Positions 33,786 to 42,514 of a stretch of 64,000 nucleotides of DNA are shown here, piece by piece. Source of the DNA: Pleomorphomonas carboxyditropha (GTDB taxonomy: Bacteria > Pseudomonadota > Alphaproteobacteria > Rhizobiales > Pleomorphomonadaceae); the NCBI RefSeq assembly GCF_002770725.1, contig NZ_NQVN01000001.1, positions 682,001-746,000 of the forward strand, in the 5' to 3' direction. Each line of letters begins with the position of its first letter. Positions within the stretch are counted from its first letter, which is position 1. The notes under the pieces are model-generated. The model ran no database searches and was not told the DNA's origin. It saw only the letters and a program-made list of their open reading frames with translations. A program made the position numbers and the translations under genes.

Positions 33786-34556
33786 ATGACTGCTGATCAA
33801 CAGCCCGTTTTGTTGGAATTGGGAGAGCAGAAAACTCTCGAACTGTTTGTTGCTCGGCCCGCTTCTGACAGTTCATTGCGAGGTGCTATTCTCTTTGTCC
33901 ACGGCCATCAGGATAGCCCTCGCATAGGTGGCCGCGGCATGGCCGAAGATGGAACGTTGGCACGTCTGGCAACCTGGCGTTCGATCATCGCGGCCTCTGT
34001 GTCACAACCCGGCTATGGAGGTTCCAGCGGGCCTCCGGACTTCTGCGGCCCCAAGACACAATTCGCAATCCGGATGGTACTCGATCATTTTGAACAGGAA
34101 CATGATGTCGGGCGCTCGGCAACCATACTCTATGGGGTCAGCCGTGGCGCGATAGCGGGGGCGATGGTCGCCTCTCAGGAACCAACACTCGGTGGAGTTA
34201 TCCTCGTAGCGGGCATCTATGATCTGGAATCGGCTTATGGAAAAACTATTCCGGGTATCCGCGCAAATATCGAGGCCGAGGCAGGCACTACGCCAGAAGC
34301 ATTTTCAGCTCGTTCAGCATTTCTCCACGCTGACAAAATTCGAACGGAAACCCGCATTCTGCATGGGCGGCACGATGACCGTGCGCCTGTGGACCAAGCG
34401 ATTAGATTCGCAGAGATCGTGAAGCGGAACGCCCCTGTTAACGTGGCCTTGTTCGACTGTGGACACTTCGTGCCATTTCCGTTGAGAAGATCGACGGTAC
34501 TCCCCCTCTACGACAGAGTTTTCGGAGAAACGCCACAGCAACTGCCCAAGCTCTGA
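33786..34556 (+). CDS. Alpha/beta hydrolase, prolyl-oligopeptidase-like
   Basis: This 256-residue cytoplasmic hydrolase shows FVHGHQDSPRIGGRG near residue 37, nucleophile elbow YGVSRGAIAG (near 118), an acidic residue in LHGRHDDRAPVDQA and a C-terminal His in DCGHFVPFPL. No signal peptide is seen. The ATG at 33786 has GGA about 6 bp upstream; the frame is open further upstream but runs through the repeat. It lies between two diverged direct repeats, so it may have moved as a unit. The substrate is unknown. Confidence 0.78.
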   Translation: MTADQQPVLLELGEQKTLELFVARPASDSSLRGAILFVHGHQDSPRIGGRGMAEDGTLARLATWRSIIAASVSQPGYGGSSGPPDFCGPKTQFAIRMVLDHFEQEHDVGRSATILYGVSRGAIAGAMVASQEPTLGGVILVAGIYDLESAYGKTIPGIRANIEAEAGTTPEAFSARSAFLHADKIRTETRILHGRHDDRAPVDQAIRFAEIVKRNAPVNVALFDCGHFVPFPLRRSTVLPLYDRVFGETPQQLPKL

Positions 34557-35199
34557 ACCGTCCTAAAATCCTTGAGGTGAGTCTTGATCAAGTGACGCGT
34601 GGTATTGCCGCCAGATCATCAATCATCCGCATCAAGAGTTTTTAGACGGTCTGACGGACTGTCGTGGTAGCGGACGCAAACCCCATCATCCGACAAGTTG
34701 AATGTATGCTTGCCAGCCCTGCCATCAGCCGGGTCGGCAGCGGCTGCATACCTGATCCATCCTGAGAGACCTCGCCAACACGCTCTTCCAGAAACGGCCG
34801 GACGATCATCTGCGCCAACTGGACCAGCTCTTTTGCATGTCCTTCCACGGCTGCTGCTCACTATGAGATCTCAGATCTGAATGGCAGCCCCGAAAAAAAA
34901 TCCAGCCGGAATGTCGCATCGGGCGGCGCACTTCGTATCAGTAGCAATTCATCCATTCGGGGAAGCTGCTGATGATTGAAAAATACCGACCGAAACCCAC
35001 CGCAGCGCTGGCGCGGCCAAGGACCCTTTGCCTCAGCGCCAACCAGTTATGGAATAGGTCAATCTTTCAGAATGCCCCGTTGCCTCGAACCCTTGGCAAC
35101 AGGCCGGATGGCGATTGCTGATAATTGTCTTTCGCACCGTGGCAAGAAAGAAACTGCCTCGGACATCGACCCTCTATTCAGGATTACAAGCGAGGGACA
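34557..35199. other. Intergenic region carrying repeat copy 2
   Basis: There are 643 bases between the hydrolase gene and a small secreted-protein gene. A minus-strand frame at 34642-34848 (MEGHAKELVQLAQMIVRPFL) has a ribosome-binding-site-like GGAAGGA overlapping its start but no recognisable family, and may be a decayed gene. The right part is repeat copy 2 and presumably the promoter of the downstream genes. Confidence 0.5.
34838..34956. repeat. Diverged direct repeat, copy 2
   Basis: About 119 bp, in the same orientation as 33639-33754 and about 1.2 kb away. Differences are scattered substitutions plus small length changes in the A-run. One base is lost next to the putative minus-strand start relative to copy 1, which shifts its reading frame. 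The copies bracket the alpha/beta hydrolase gene. Confidence 0.8.
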
Positions 35200-35589
35200 A
35201 TGGATAAGAGGAGCGGTTTTACCTTCTTTGCGTTGATGCTGCTTGCCGGCATTTCCGTCTCTGTTAGCGCGGCTGCCCGCGAGCGGACCGTCACTATCCC
35301 ATGGGCGAACGAATCCACCGAGGCGCTCTGCTTCCCGATGGAAAACGGAATGCCGAATACCGTTTGCGTCACTCTGTATGCCGACGAGGACGGATACGAG
35401 CTGTGCGTCGCCGACATGATGGCTTCGAGGGAGAGATGCATCAGCAATTATCGCTCTGCCGATCCCGATGACAGCCCGGAGGAAAATCGTTGGAGCGTAT
35501 TCGATCCTGTAAACGCCCGGACAAATTTCACCGGTGTGGCCGAATGCCCAACGCACGGGATTGATCACTTCAAAAGGAGAAAGGCATGA
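35200..35589 (+). CDS. Small secreted cysteine-containing protein
   Basis: This 129-residue protein has a signal peptide (FTFFALMLLAGISVSVSAAA) and an acidic mature part with five Cys (ALCFPMENG, NTVCVTLY, YELCVADM, ERCISNYR, AECPTHG), suggesting disulfides. No known domain was recognised. The ATG at 35200 has GAGGG 4-8 bp upstream. It overlaps the next gene by 4 bases (ATGA), so the two are co-translated. Confidence 0.65.
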   Translation: MDKRSGFTFFALMLLAGISVSVSAAARERTVTIPWANESTEALCFPMENGMPNTVCVTLYADEDGYELCVADMMASRERCISNYRSADPDDSPEENRWSVFDPVNARTNFTGVAECPTHGIDHFKRRKA

Positions 35590-36200
35590 ACAGAAAAATG
35601 TGGCCCACGCGCCGCTATGTGCTTGGCGCATTTGCGGCAGTGTTGGTGGCCGTGATGTCCGGCCCCGCGTTGGCGGCAACGCGAGGCGCGACAGTTTCCA
35701 GCGTCAACCTAAGGGCCGGACCGGGGACATGGTATCCGATCGTCATGACAATGCCGCCCAGTGCAGCTCTGACCATCTATGGATGTCTCGACGCGGCCTC
35801 CTGGTGCGACGTCTCATGGGGAGGGGCACGCGGCTGGGTCTCTTCCAACTATGTCAGCATCTACTATCAGGGCCAAACAGTAGCTCTTTCGCCGGCGCTC
35901 ATTCCGATGATCGGATTGACCGTTGTCGCCTTCAACCAGGCTTACTGGAATAACCACTATGGCGGCCAGCCGTGGTACGGACAATGGAACACCTATTATC
36001 GCAGCGGCCCGGGTTACGGCGGTGTTGCGCGAGGTGGCTGCGTTGGAGCTGCATGCGGCGGTTCTGCCGTTGTTCGCGGCCCTTACGGCGGCGGCGCCGC
36101 AGCACGAGGAGCATGCGGCCCAGACCGTTGCGCCGGTGGCGCGATCTTGCGGCGGCCTGGTGGCGGCCTCGAATTCCGTAGGGGCGTCGTGGAGCGTTAA
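35586..36200 (+). CDS. Secreted SH3-domain protein with glycine-rich tail
   Basis: This 204-residue protein has a signal peptide (LGAFAAVLVAVMSGPALAAT) and a bacterial SH3 domain at about residues 35-92 (VNLRAGPGTWYPIVMTMPPS, GCLDAASWCDVSW, GARGWVSSNYVS). A hydrophobic stretch (ALIPMIGLTVVAF) and a Tyr/Gly/Ala-rich tail with Cys residues follow. SH3b domains often bind cell-wall peptides. It is co-translated with the preceding secreted protein. Confidence 0.78.
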   Translation: MNRKMWPTRRYVLGAFAAVLVAVMSGPALAATRGATVSSVNLRAGPGTWYPIVMTMPPSAALTIYGCLDAASWCDVSWGGARGWVSSNYVSIYYQGQTVALSPALIPMIGLTVVAFNQAYWNNHYGGQPWYGQWNTYYRSGPGYGGVARGGCVGAACGGSAVVRGPYGGGAAARGACGPDRCAGGAILRRPGGGLEFRRGVVER

Positions 36201-36376
36201 GACGTACCGCAAGCCGGAGATGAGCACACGCCGTCCCCGTTCATATCCGGATCGTTAGCCATGACGCAGGCCAGGCCGAGGCGGATCACCGCCTCGGGAT
36301 TTTCGTTCAAAAGCTGAGGACCATTCTGCCGGTGAAGAAAACACCGTGACAGCGGGCCATGCACATGAGGTGAACT

Positions 36377-37102
36377 TTGGATAATCGCGCAAATAGTCCA
36401 ACTCCGATTTCCGGTCCGTCCCAGGCACCTCGGAGGCGGCCTTCCAATATTTGGGTGCGTGGCCTGGCGACTTGCGCGATGGCACTCGCCCTCGCCGCCT
36501 GTGCGACAACGCCGCCACCGTCTGTAGCGCTGTCTTCGTCGGCGTTTCTGCGCCCGACCTCGGACAAGACGAGGCCTTATGCCTACCGTCGGCCGGATGC
36601 GAATTTCGCAGCCTATAGAAGTGTCATTATCCCACCCACAGCGATCTACGCCGGGCCGGACGCACAATTCGGCAAGATGTCGGCCACCGACCAACAGGCA
36701 CTCGCCAGCTACATGCATCAGGAATTTTCCAAGGTCCTCGGCCGGCGCCTTCAACTCGTTGCACAGCCCGGACCGGGTACGTTGCGCGCCAAGCTGACAC
36801 TGACCGGTGCAGAAGCAAGCACACCGGTGCTGTCCACCGTTTCGCATGTTCTGCCGGTCGGCCTCGTCGTCAATGCGGGCGCCCAGGCCACTGGCGGTCG
36901 CGGCACATTCTCCGGCTGGGTGTCCTATGCCGTCGAGATTGAGGATGCCCAGACCGGCACCCTGCTCTACGCCCACGTTGCGAGCAGGAGCGCCAACGCG
37001 CTCGACATCACCGCCAATTTCGGGGGGCTCGACGCGGCAAAGGCCGGGGTGCGCTCGGCGGCGGACCAACTGGACAAAGAGTTGGCCCGCGAAGCCAGAT
37101 AG
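36377..37102 (+). CDS. DUF3313-like lipoprotein
   Basis: This 241-residue protein has a lipobox (ALALAACATT, Cys near residue 42) after a hydrophobic helix. The body (YRSVIIPPTAIYAGPDAQFG, EFSKVLGRRLQLV, GWVSYAVEIEDAQTGTLLY) resembles DUF3313 outer-membrane lipoproteins of unknown function. The start is taken as TTG at 36377, which has GAGGTGA 5 bp upstream; no in-frame ATG gives a full signal peptide. It precedes the efflux genes on the same strand. Confidence 0.7.
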   Translation: MDNRANSPTPISGPSQAPRRRPSNIWVRGLATCAMALALAACATTPPPSVALSSSAFLRPTSDKTRPYAYRRPDANFAAYRSVIIPPTAIYAGPDAQFGKMSATDQQALASYMHQEFSKVLGRRLQLVAQPGPGTLRAKLTLTGAEASTPVLSTVSHVLPVGLVVNAGAQATGGRGTFSGWVSYAVEIEDAQTGTLLYAHVASRSANALDITANFGGLDAAKAGVRSAADQLDKELAREAR

Positions 37103-37249
37103 CTGAGGACGTCCATTGCGCCAGCCGCTTCACTCACAGCGGCTGAAAGCGTCCTGTCGTCAAGACATGAGAAACGCGGAGGGCCAGAAATCTGTAGGCG
37201 CCCAGCCGCGCAACCGATCGCAGGAGATCATACTCTGACCGGAAATTAT

Positions 37250-38374
37250 TTGAAGAAGCAAGAGCGACATAGTGCCGGCAGGTATAAGCATCACGTTCGC
37301 CTTTCCACCATTCCGTTCCGCATGATTGGTCTCAGTCTGCTCGGCCTGTTGCTTGCCGCATGCGACGACAATGCCAAGACAACAGCCGCACCACCGCAAT
37401 CGGTACGCGTGATTCACGCAGCAATGATCGAGCATCAGCGCAGCACGGGCGTCACAGGCGAGATACGAGCACGCATACAGACCGACCTCGCGTTCCGCTC
37501 CGCCGGCAAGGTCATAGAGCGGCGGGTGGATATCGGTTCACATGTGCACGCCGGAGATGTTCTTGCGCGGATCGACGACACCGAGCAGCGCGCGGACGTG
37601 GAGTCGGCTGAGGCTGGTCTTCTGGCGGCGCAAGCGACACTCAATCAAAAGAACCTCGCGTTTCGGCGCTCTCAGACATTGGTGGAGACACGCGCAATCG
37701 CCCAGTCGACCTACGACCAGGCGAAGGAGGAGCTGGCAACGGCAGAGGGGTCGCTCGAATCCGCCAAAGCGTCCCTGGCGATCGCTCGCGATGCACTCTC
37801 TTACACCGAACTCAAAGCCAATGCCGACGGCATCATCACTGCGCGCAGCGTCGAGGTCGGGCAGGTCGTATCAGCCGCACAACCTGCCTTAACGCTCGCC
37901 CATGACGGTCCCCGTGATGCGGTCTTCGATGTCTTCGAGGCATTTTTCCTGGCGGGGTCACCGGGCGACAAGGCGACCGTGGTGCCGGTCTCGAATCCTG
38001 GCGGTGGTATCCCTGCAAAGGTGAGAGAGGTCGCGCCGGTCATCGATACGACGACCGGAACGATTCGCGTGAAACTGGCGCTTCCCGATAATGTCCAATG
38101 GTCCCTTGGAACGTCCGTGATCGGCGCTTTTCACACGCCTCCAGACACTGCAATCACACTGCCATGGAGCGCGATGACGTCGGACGGCGGGAAGCCCGCA
38201 GTTTGGATCGTGGATGCAGCAACGCGAACCGTCGCGCTTCGCCTCATCACTGTCGCAAGTTACCGGGCAGGCGAGTTCACCGCTGCAAAGGGGATCTCCG
38301 CACAGGAACTGGTCGTTACGGAAGGCGGCAAGTTTCTGCGACCCGAGCAGGTCGTGAGTTGGGAGGGCAACTGA
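37250..38374 (+). CDS. RND efflux periplasmic adaptor, lipoprotein (first adaptor)
   Basis: This membrane-fusion protein of about 374 residues has a lipobox (LLGLLLAAC). It has the adaptor order barrel-sandwich, helical hairpin, barrel: VIERRVDIGSHVHAGDVLAR, LAAQATLNQKNLAFRRSQTL, SYTELKANADGIITARSVEV, GQVVSAAQP and a C-terminal beta-barrel. It links the inner-membrane pump to an outer-membrane channel. TTG at 37250 is a possible start (GGAAA upstream); ATG 37322 would still include the lipobox. It ends 1 bp before the second adaptor. Confidence 0.9.
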   Translation: MKKQERHSAGRYKHHVRLSTIPFRMIGLSLLGLLLAACDDNAKTTAAPPQSVRVIHAAMIEHQRSTGVTGEIRARIQTDLAFRSAGKVIERRVDIGSHVHAGDVLARIDDTEQRADVESAEAGLLAAQATLNQKNLAFRRSQTLVETRAIAQSTYDQAKEELATAEGSLESAKASLAIARDALSYTELKANADGIITARSVEVGQVVSAAQPALTLAHDGPRDAVFDVFEAFFLAGSPGDKATVVPVSNPGGGIPAKVREVAPVIDTTTGTIRVKLALPDNVQWSLGTSVIGAFHTPPDTAITLPWSAMTSDGGKPAVWIVDAATRTVALRLITVASYRAGEFTAAKGISAQELVVTEGGKFLRPEQVVSWEGN

Positions 38375-38375
38375 C

Positions 38376-39467
38376 ATGAAGCACCCCTCCTCGGCCATGC
38401 TGCTCGTCATTGTAACGGTCTGCGCCTCCTTCCTACCCTATCATTCCGCTGCTGCGGAAAACGCACCGCCACGACCCGTAATCTGGATGAACGTCGCCGC
38501 CGATCGTTCCGAGGCCCTGGATTTTGCCGGTGTCGTTCAGCCGCGCGTCGAGACTGAACTCGCCTTCCGGGCTCTTGGCCGTGTCATCGCGCGGCAGGTT
38601 GAGATAGGCGACGTCGTCAGGAAGGGCGACATTCTCGCGGAGATCGACCCGCTCACGCTGAAACTCGCCGTGCTTAGCGCCCAGGCTGATCTCAGAAATG
38701 CAAATGCCCAACTGGAGAATGCCGCGATCAACGAGCGACGCAAGCGCATGCTCGCCGCAACCAACACGGCCAGCGCGGCCGATCTCGAACTTGCCGAGCA
38801 GGGCCTCAAATCGGCAGAGGCGAATGTCACGAAAGCGCAAGCCAATCTGGCCAAGACCAACGAGCAGCTTGGCTATGCTCGGATAGAGGCCGAGTTCGAC
38901 GGCGTGATCACCTCGACCTCCGTTGAGGTGGGTCAGACCGTAACAGCCGGACAGTCCGTCCTGAAACTTGCACGCCTCGACCAGCGCGATGTCGTCATCG
39001 ACGTTCCTGAGGCGCAGGTTTCGTCTATCGGTTCGTCTACTCGTGTCGACATTGCGCTGCAACTCGACGACCGCTTGCGGACGTCTGGACGAGTACGCGA
39101 AATCGCTCCGCAGGCCGATACGGACACCCGAACCTACAGGGTGAAGATCGCCCTGGACACGGCGCCTGACGTCTTCCGCTTCGGTGCGGTCGTAACCGCC
39201 ACATTCACAGACGGCCGGCAGGCTCACGACGTCGTGCTGCCCCGCTCGGCTATCGTCGAGAAGGACGGCGTCCCCGCCGTCTGGGTTATCGATCCGCATG
39301 CCCTGACGGTGTCGGCCCGCGCCATTCTCCTAAATCAACCCGGGCCGGAAGACCCGCTGGTGCGGGTCTCTTCGGGTCTGAACACAAACGAAAGTGTTGT
39401 GGTCGCGGGTGTCAGTGAACTTCAGGAGGGACAAAAGATCAGGCTTGGACAGGAGTTGCGCCAATGA
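38376..39467 (+). CDS. RND efflux periplasmic adaptor (second adaptor)
   Basis: This 363-residue membrane-fusion protein has a cleavable signal peptide (LLVIVTVCASFLPYHSAAAE), not a lipobox. Blocks are ALGRVIARQVEIGDVVRKGD, a long helical hairpin (about residues 95-165), YARIEAEFDGVITSTSVEVG and barrel segments. It is paralogous to the first adaptor. Two adaptors with one pump is the TriA/TriB arrangement. It overlaps the pump gene by 4 bases. Confidence 0.92.
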   Translation: MKHPSSAMLLVIVTVCASFLPYHSAAAENAPPRPVIWMNVAADRSEALDFAGVVQPRVETELAFRALGRVIARQVEIGDVVRKGDILAEIDPLTLKLAVLSAQADLRNANAQLENAAINERRKRMLAATNTASAADLELAEQGLKSAEANVTKAQANLAKTNEQLGYARIEAEFDGVITSTSVEVGQTVTAGQSVLKLARLDQRDVVIDVPEAQVSSIGSSTRVDIALQLDDRLRTSGRVREIAPQADTDTRTYRVKIALDTAPDVFRFGAVVTATFTDGRQAHDVVLPRSAIVEKDGVPAVWVIDPHALTVSARAILLNQPGPEDPLVRVSSGLNTNESVVVAGVSELQEGQKIRLGQELRQ

Positions 39468-42400
39468 AGAATTTCAATCTTTCGGAGTGGGCGCTCGAAC
39501 ATCGTTCCTTCGTCTGGTATTTCATGATCGCTTTCGCGGTCGCCGGCATGTACGCCTATCTCAACCTCGGACGCGAGGAGGATCCGTCCTTTACCATCAA
39601 GACGATGGTGATCCAGGCACAGTGGCCTGGGGCCTCGGCCGAAGAGGTCACCCAGCAGGTCACCGATCGTATCGAGAAAAAGCTCCAGGAGCTCGACAGC
39701 CTCGATCGGACGCGGAGCCTCACGACCGCCGGCAAGACCACGATCTTCGTTGATCTTCTGACGACCACCCAGGCACGCAATGTCCCGGCGACATGGCAAC
39801 GCGTCCGCAACATGATCGGCGATATCCAGCAGCAGTTTCCGTCAGGCATCGTCGGACCGTTTTTCAACGATCAATTCGGCGATGTTTACGGAAACATCTT
39901 TGCCTTCACCGCCGACGGCTTGAATCAGAGGCAGTTGCGCGATCTCGTCGAGGATGCCCGCACCAAGGTCCTTACAGTGCCGAATGTCGGCAAGGTCGAT
40001 ATCATTGGCGCCCAGGACGAGGTAATCTATCTCGAATTCTCCACCCGCAAAATCGCCGGACTCGGCATCAATCAATCCGACATCGTCGAGACACTGAGCG
40101 AACAGAACGCTGTCACGCAGTCGGGTGTCATCCAGGCCGGTCCGGAACGGATTGCGTTGCGGGTTGGCGGCCGTTTCTTCTCTGAAGAAAACCTCCGTGC
40201 GATCAATCTGCGGATCAACGATCGCTTCTTTCCGCTGACCGACGTCGCAACGATAACGCGCGGTTATGTCGACCCCCCATCGTCGCTGTTTCGCTTCAAT
40301 GGCAAGCCGGCGATCGGGCTGGCGATCGGTATGAAGGCGGGGGGCAATCTGCTCGAGTTCGGCGAGGCGTTGGACGACATGATGTCTCATGTCGTTCAAG
40401 ACTTACCCATAGGAGTCTCGGTTGGCCACGTGTCCGACCAGCCAGCGGTAGTCGACCAGGCCGTCTCGGGTTTTACGAAGGCCCTCTTCGAAGCCGTGGC
40501 TATCGTGCTCGCCATCAGCTTCATCAGTCTTGGTCTGCGAGCGGGGCTCGTGGTTGCGATCTCCATACCGCTCGTGCTGGCCATCACCTTCATGGTGATG
40601 CAGTATTGCGGCATCTCTCTCCAGCGCATCTCGCTCGGTGCGCTCATCATCGCGCTCGGCCTTCTGGTCGACGACGCCATGATCGCCGTCGAGATGATGG
40701 TTGCCCGCCTGGAGGCCGGCGACAATCTGCGAAACGCCGCGACCTTCGTCTACACGTCGACCGCCTTCCCCATGCTGACCGGAACGCTCGTCACCGTAGC
40801 GGGCTTTCTGCCGATCGGATTCAACAACAGCAATGCCGGCGAGTTCACCTTCACACTCTTCGTCGTGCTTGCGGTTTCCCTCACCGTGTCCTGGATCGTT
40901 GCCGTCCTGTTCACGCCGCTCCTCGGCGTGACGATCCTGCCAAAGACGATGAAGAAGCACGAGGATCATAAGAGCCGCTTCGGCGCGCTCTTCTCCTGGC
41001 TGCTCCAGCTTTGCCTACGTTTCCGCTGGATCACCATCATCGCGACGGTTGCCGCCTTCGGCCTTTCGGTCGCTGGCATGTCCCTGGTGCAACAGCAATT
41101 CTTTCCTGCCTCCGATCGTCCGGAACTGATCGTCGACTGGAACCTGCCGCAAAACAGCTCGATTGCCGAGACCAACCGGCAGATCGCGCAGTTCGAACGC
41201 GAAAAGCTCATCGGAAATCCCGACATCGATCACTGGTCGAGCTATATCGGTCGCGGTGCACCGCGCTTCATTCTCTCCTTCGACGTGCAGTCCGACGACC
41301 CGACCTTCGGCCAAATCGTCATCGTGTCGAAGAGCCTCGACGTTCGCGACCAGCTCAAGGCCGACCTGCAGGCTTATTTACACAAGACCTTCCCAGGCAC
41401 CGATGCCTTCGTAAAAACGCTGGATATCGGTCCACCGGTCGGAAGGCCGATTCAATACCGCATCTCCGGGCCGGACATCCAAAAGGTCCGCGAACTCGCG
41501 CAGAAAACAGCCGGTATCGTCATGTTGCATCCGTCGCTGACCGGCCTCGTATTCGACTGGAACGAGCCGGCGCGTGTCGTCAAAATCGACGTGCTTCAGG
41601 ATAAGGCGCGGCAACTTGGCGTTTCGTCGGAGGACATCGCAACCGCTCTCAATGGCGTTGTCCAGGGTGGGACCGTGACCCAGGTGCGCGATGCGGTCTA
41701 CCTGATCAACGTTGTCGGGCGGGCACAAGCAAAGGAACGCGCCTCCATCGACAACCTGCTCGACCTTCAGTTGCCGAGCGCCAGCGGTAAATCCATCCCA
41801 CTCTCTTCTGTTGCGAGATTCGATTACGAGCTCGAGCAGCCGACGATCTGGCGGCGCGACCGCATTCCCACGATTACGATCAAGGCCGGTATAAACGACA
41901 GCACCCAGCCTGCAACGGTCGTCAACCAACTCGAAGCAAAGATCGACGAGCTGAAGGCCTCGTTGCCGCCGGGATACGACGTCGCGGTCGGCGGAACGGT
42001 GGAGGAAAGCGCCAAGTCGCAAGCGCCGATCATCATGGTGGTCCCGGTGATGATCTTCGTCATGACCACGCTGCTGATGATCCAGCTCCAGAGTTTCCAC
42101 CGGCTGTTCCTGGTGTTTTCGGTTGCTCCGCTGGCCCTAATCGGCGTCGTCGGAGCTTTGCTGCTTAGCCGCGCGCCGCTCGGCTTTGTCGCGATCCTTG
42201 GTGTTCTTGCTCTGATCGGCATCCTTATCCGCAACTCGGTCATTCTGATCGTCCAGATCGAAGACCTGCGGAAGACGGGAGTTCCTACCTGGAAGGCGGT
42301 CATCGAGGCGACCGAGCACCGGATGCGGCCGATCATGTTGACGGCAGCAGCGGCAACCCTGGCATTGATCCCTATTTCTCATGAAGTGTTTTGGGGGCCT

Positions 42401-42514
42401 ATGGCTTACGCCATGATGGGCGGCATCGTCGTCGGAACTGTCCTGACCCTGCTCTTCCTTCCCGCTCTCTACGTGACCTGGTTCAGGATTCCCCGCGATG
42501 TCGAAAACAATTGA
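39464..42514 (+). CDS. RND efflux pump, inner-membrane permease (TriC-like)
   Basis: This 1016-residue proton-driven pump of the AcrB/HAE family has twelve membrane segments and two large periplasmic loops. The paired Asp of TM4 that carry protons are present (GLLVDDAMIAVEMMV, near residue 405). TM10-12 blocks (FVAILGVLALIGILIRNSVI, RPIMLTAAAATLALIP) are typical. No gene for the outer-membrane channel is in the cluster, so it probably uses a host TolC-type protein. The substrate cannot be inferred; the HAE-type sequence favours organic compounds over metals. Confidence 0.94.
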   Translation: MKNFNLSEWALEHRSFVWYFMIAFAVAGMYAYLNLGREEDPSFTIKTMVIQAQWPGASAEEVTQQVTDRIEKKLQELDSLDRTRSLTTAGKTTIFVDLLTTTQARNVPATWQRVRNMIGDIQQQFPSGIVGPFFNDQFGDVYGNIFAFTADGLNQRQLRDLVEDARTKVLTVPNVGKVDIIGAQDEVIYLEFSTRKIAGLGINQSDIVETLSEQNAVTQSGVIQAGPERIALRVGGRFFSEENLRAINLRINDRFFPLTDVATITRGYVDPPSSLFRFNGKPAIGLAIGMKAGGNLLEFGEALDDMMSHVVQDLPIGVSVGHVSDQPAVVDQAVSGFTKALFEAVAIVLAISFISLGLRAGLVVAISIPLVLAITFMVMQYCGISLQRISLGALIIALGLLVDDAMIAVEMMVARLEAGDNLRNAATFVYTSTAFPMLTGTLVTVAGFLPIGFNNSNAGEFTFTLFVVLAVSLTVSWIVAVLFTPLLGVTILPKTMKKHEDHKSRFGALFSWLLQLCLRFRWITIIATVAAFGLSVAGMSLVQQQFFPASDRPELIVDWNLPQNSSIAETNRQIAQFEREKLIGNPDIDHWSSYIGRGAPRFILSFDVQSDDPTFGQIVIVSKSLDVRDQLKADLQAYLHKTFPGTDAFVKTLDIGPPVGRPIQYRISGPDIQKVRELAQKTAGIVMLHPSLTGLVFDWNEPARVVKIDVLQDKARQLGVSSEDIATALNGVVQGGTVTQVRDAVYLINVVGRAQAKERASIDNLLDLQLPSASGKSIPLSSVARFDYELEQPTIWRRDRIPTITIKAGINDSTQPATVVNQLEAKIDELKASLPPGYDVAVGGTVEESAKSQAPIIMVVPVMIFVMTTLLMIQLQSFHRLFLVFSVAPLALIGVVGALLLSRAPLGFVAILGVLALIGILIRNSVILIVQIEDLRKTGVPTWKAVIEATEHRMRPIMLTAAAATLALIPISHEVFWGPMAYAMMGGIVVGTVLTLLFLPALYVTWFRIPRDVENN

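Noticed and set aside
34642-34848. Minus-strand 68-codon frame between hydrolase and secreted-protein genes
   Set aside because: Its start lies in repeat copy 2 and no family is recognised; it is probably a decayed gene, so it is mentioned only in the intergenic entry.
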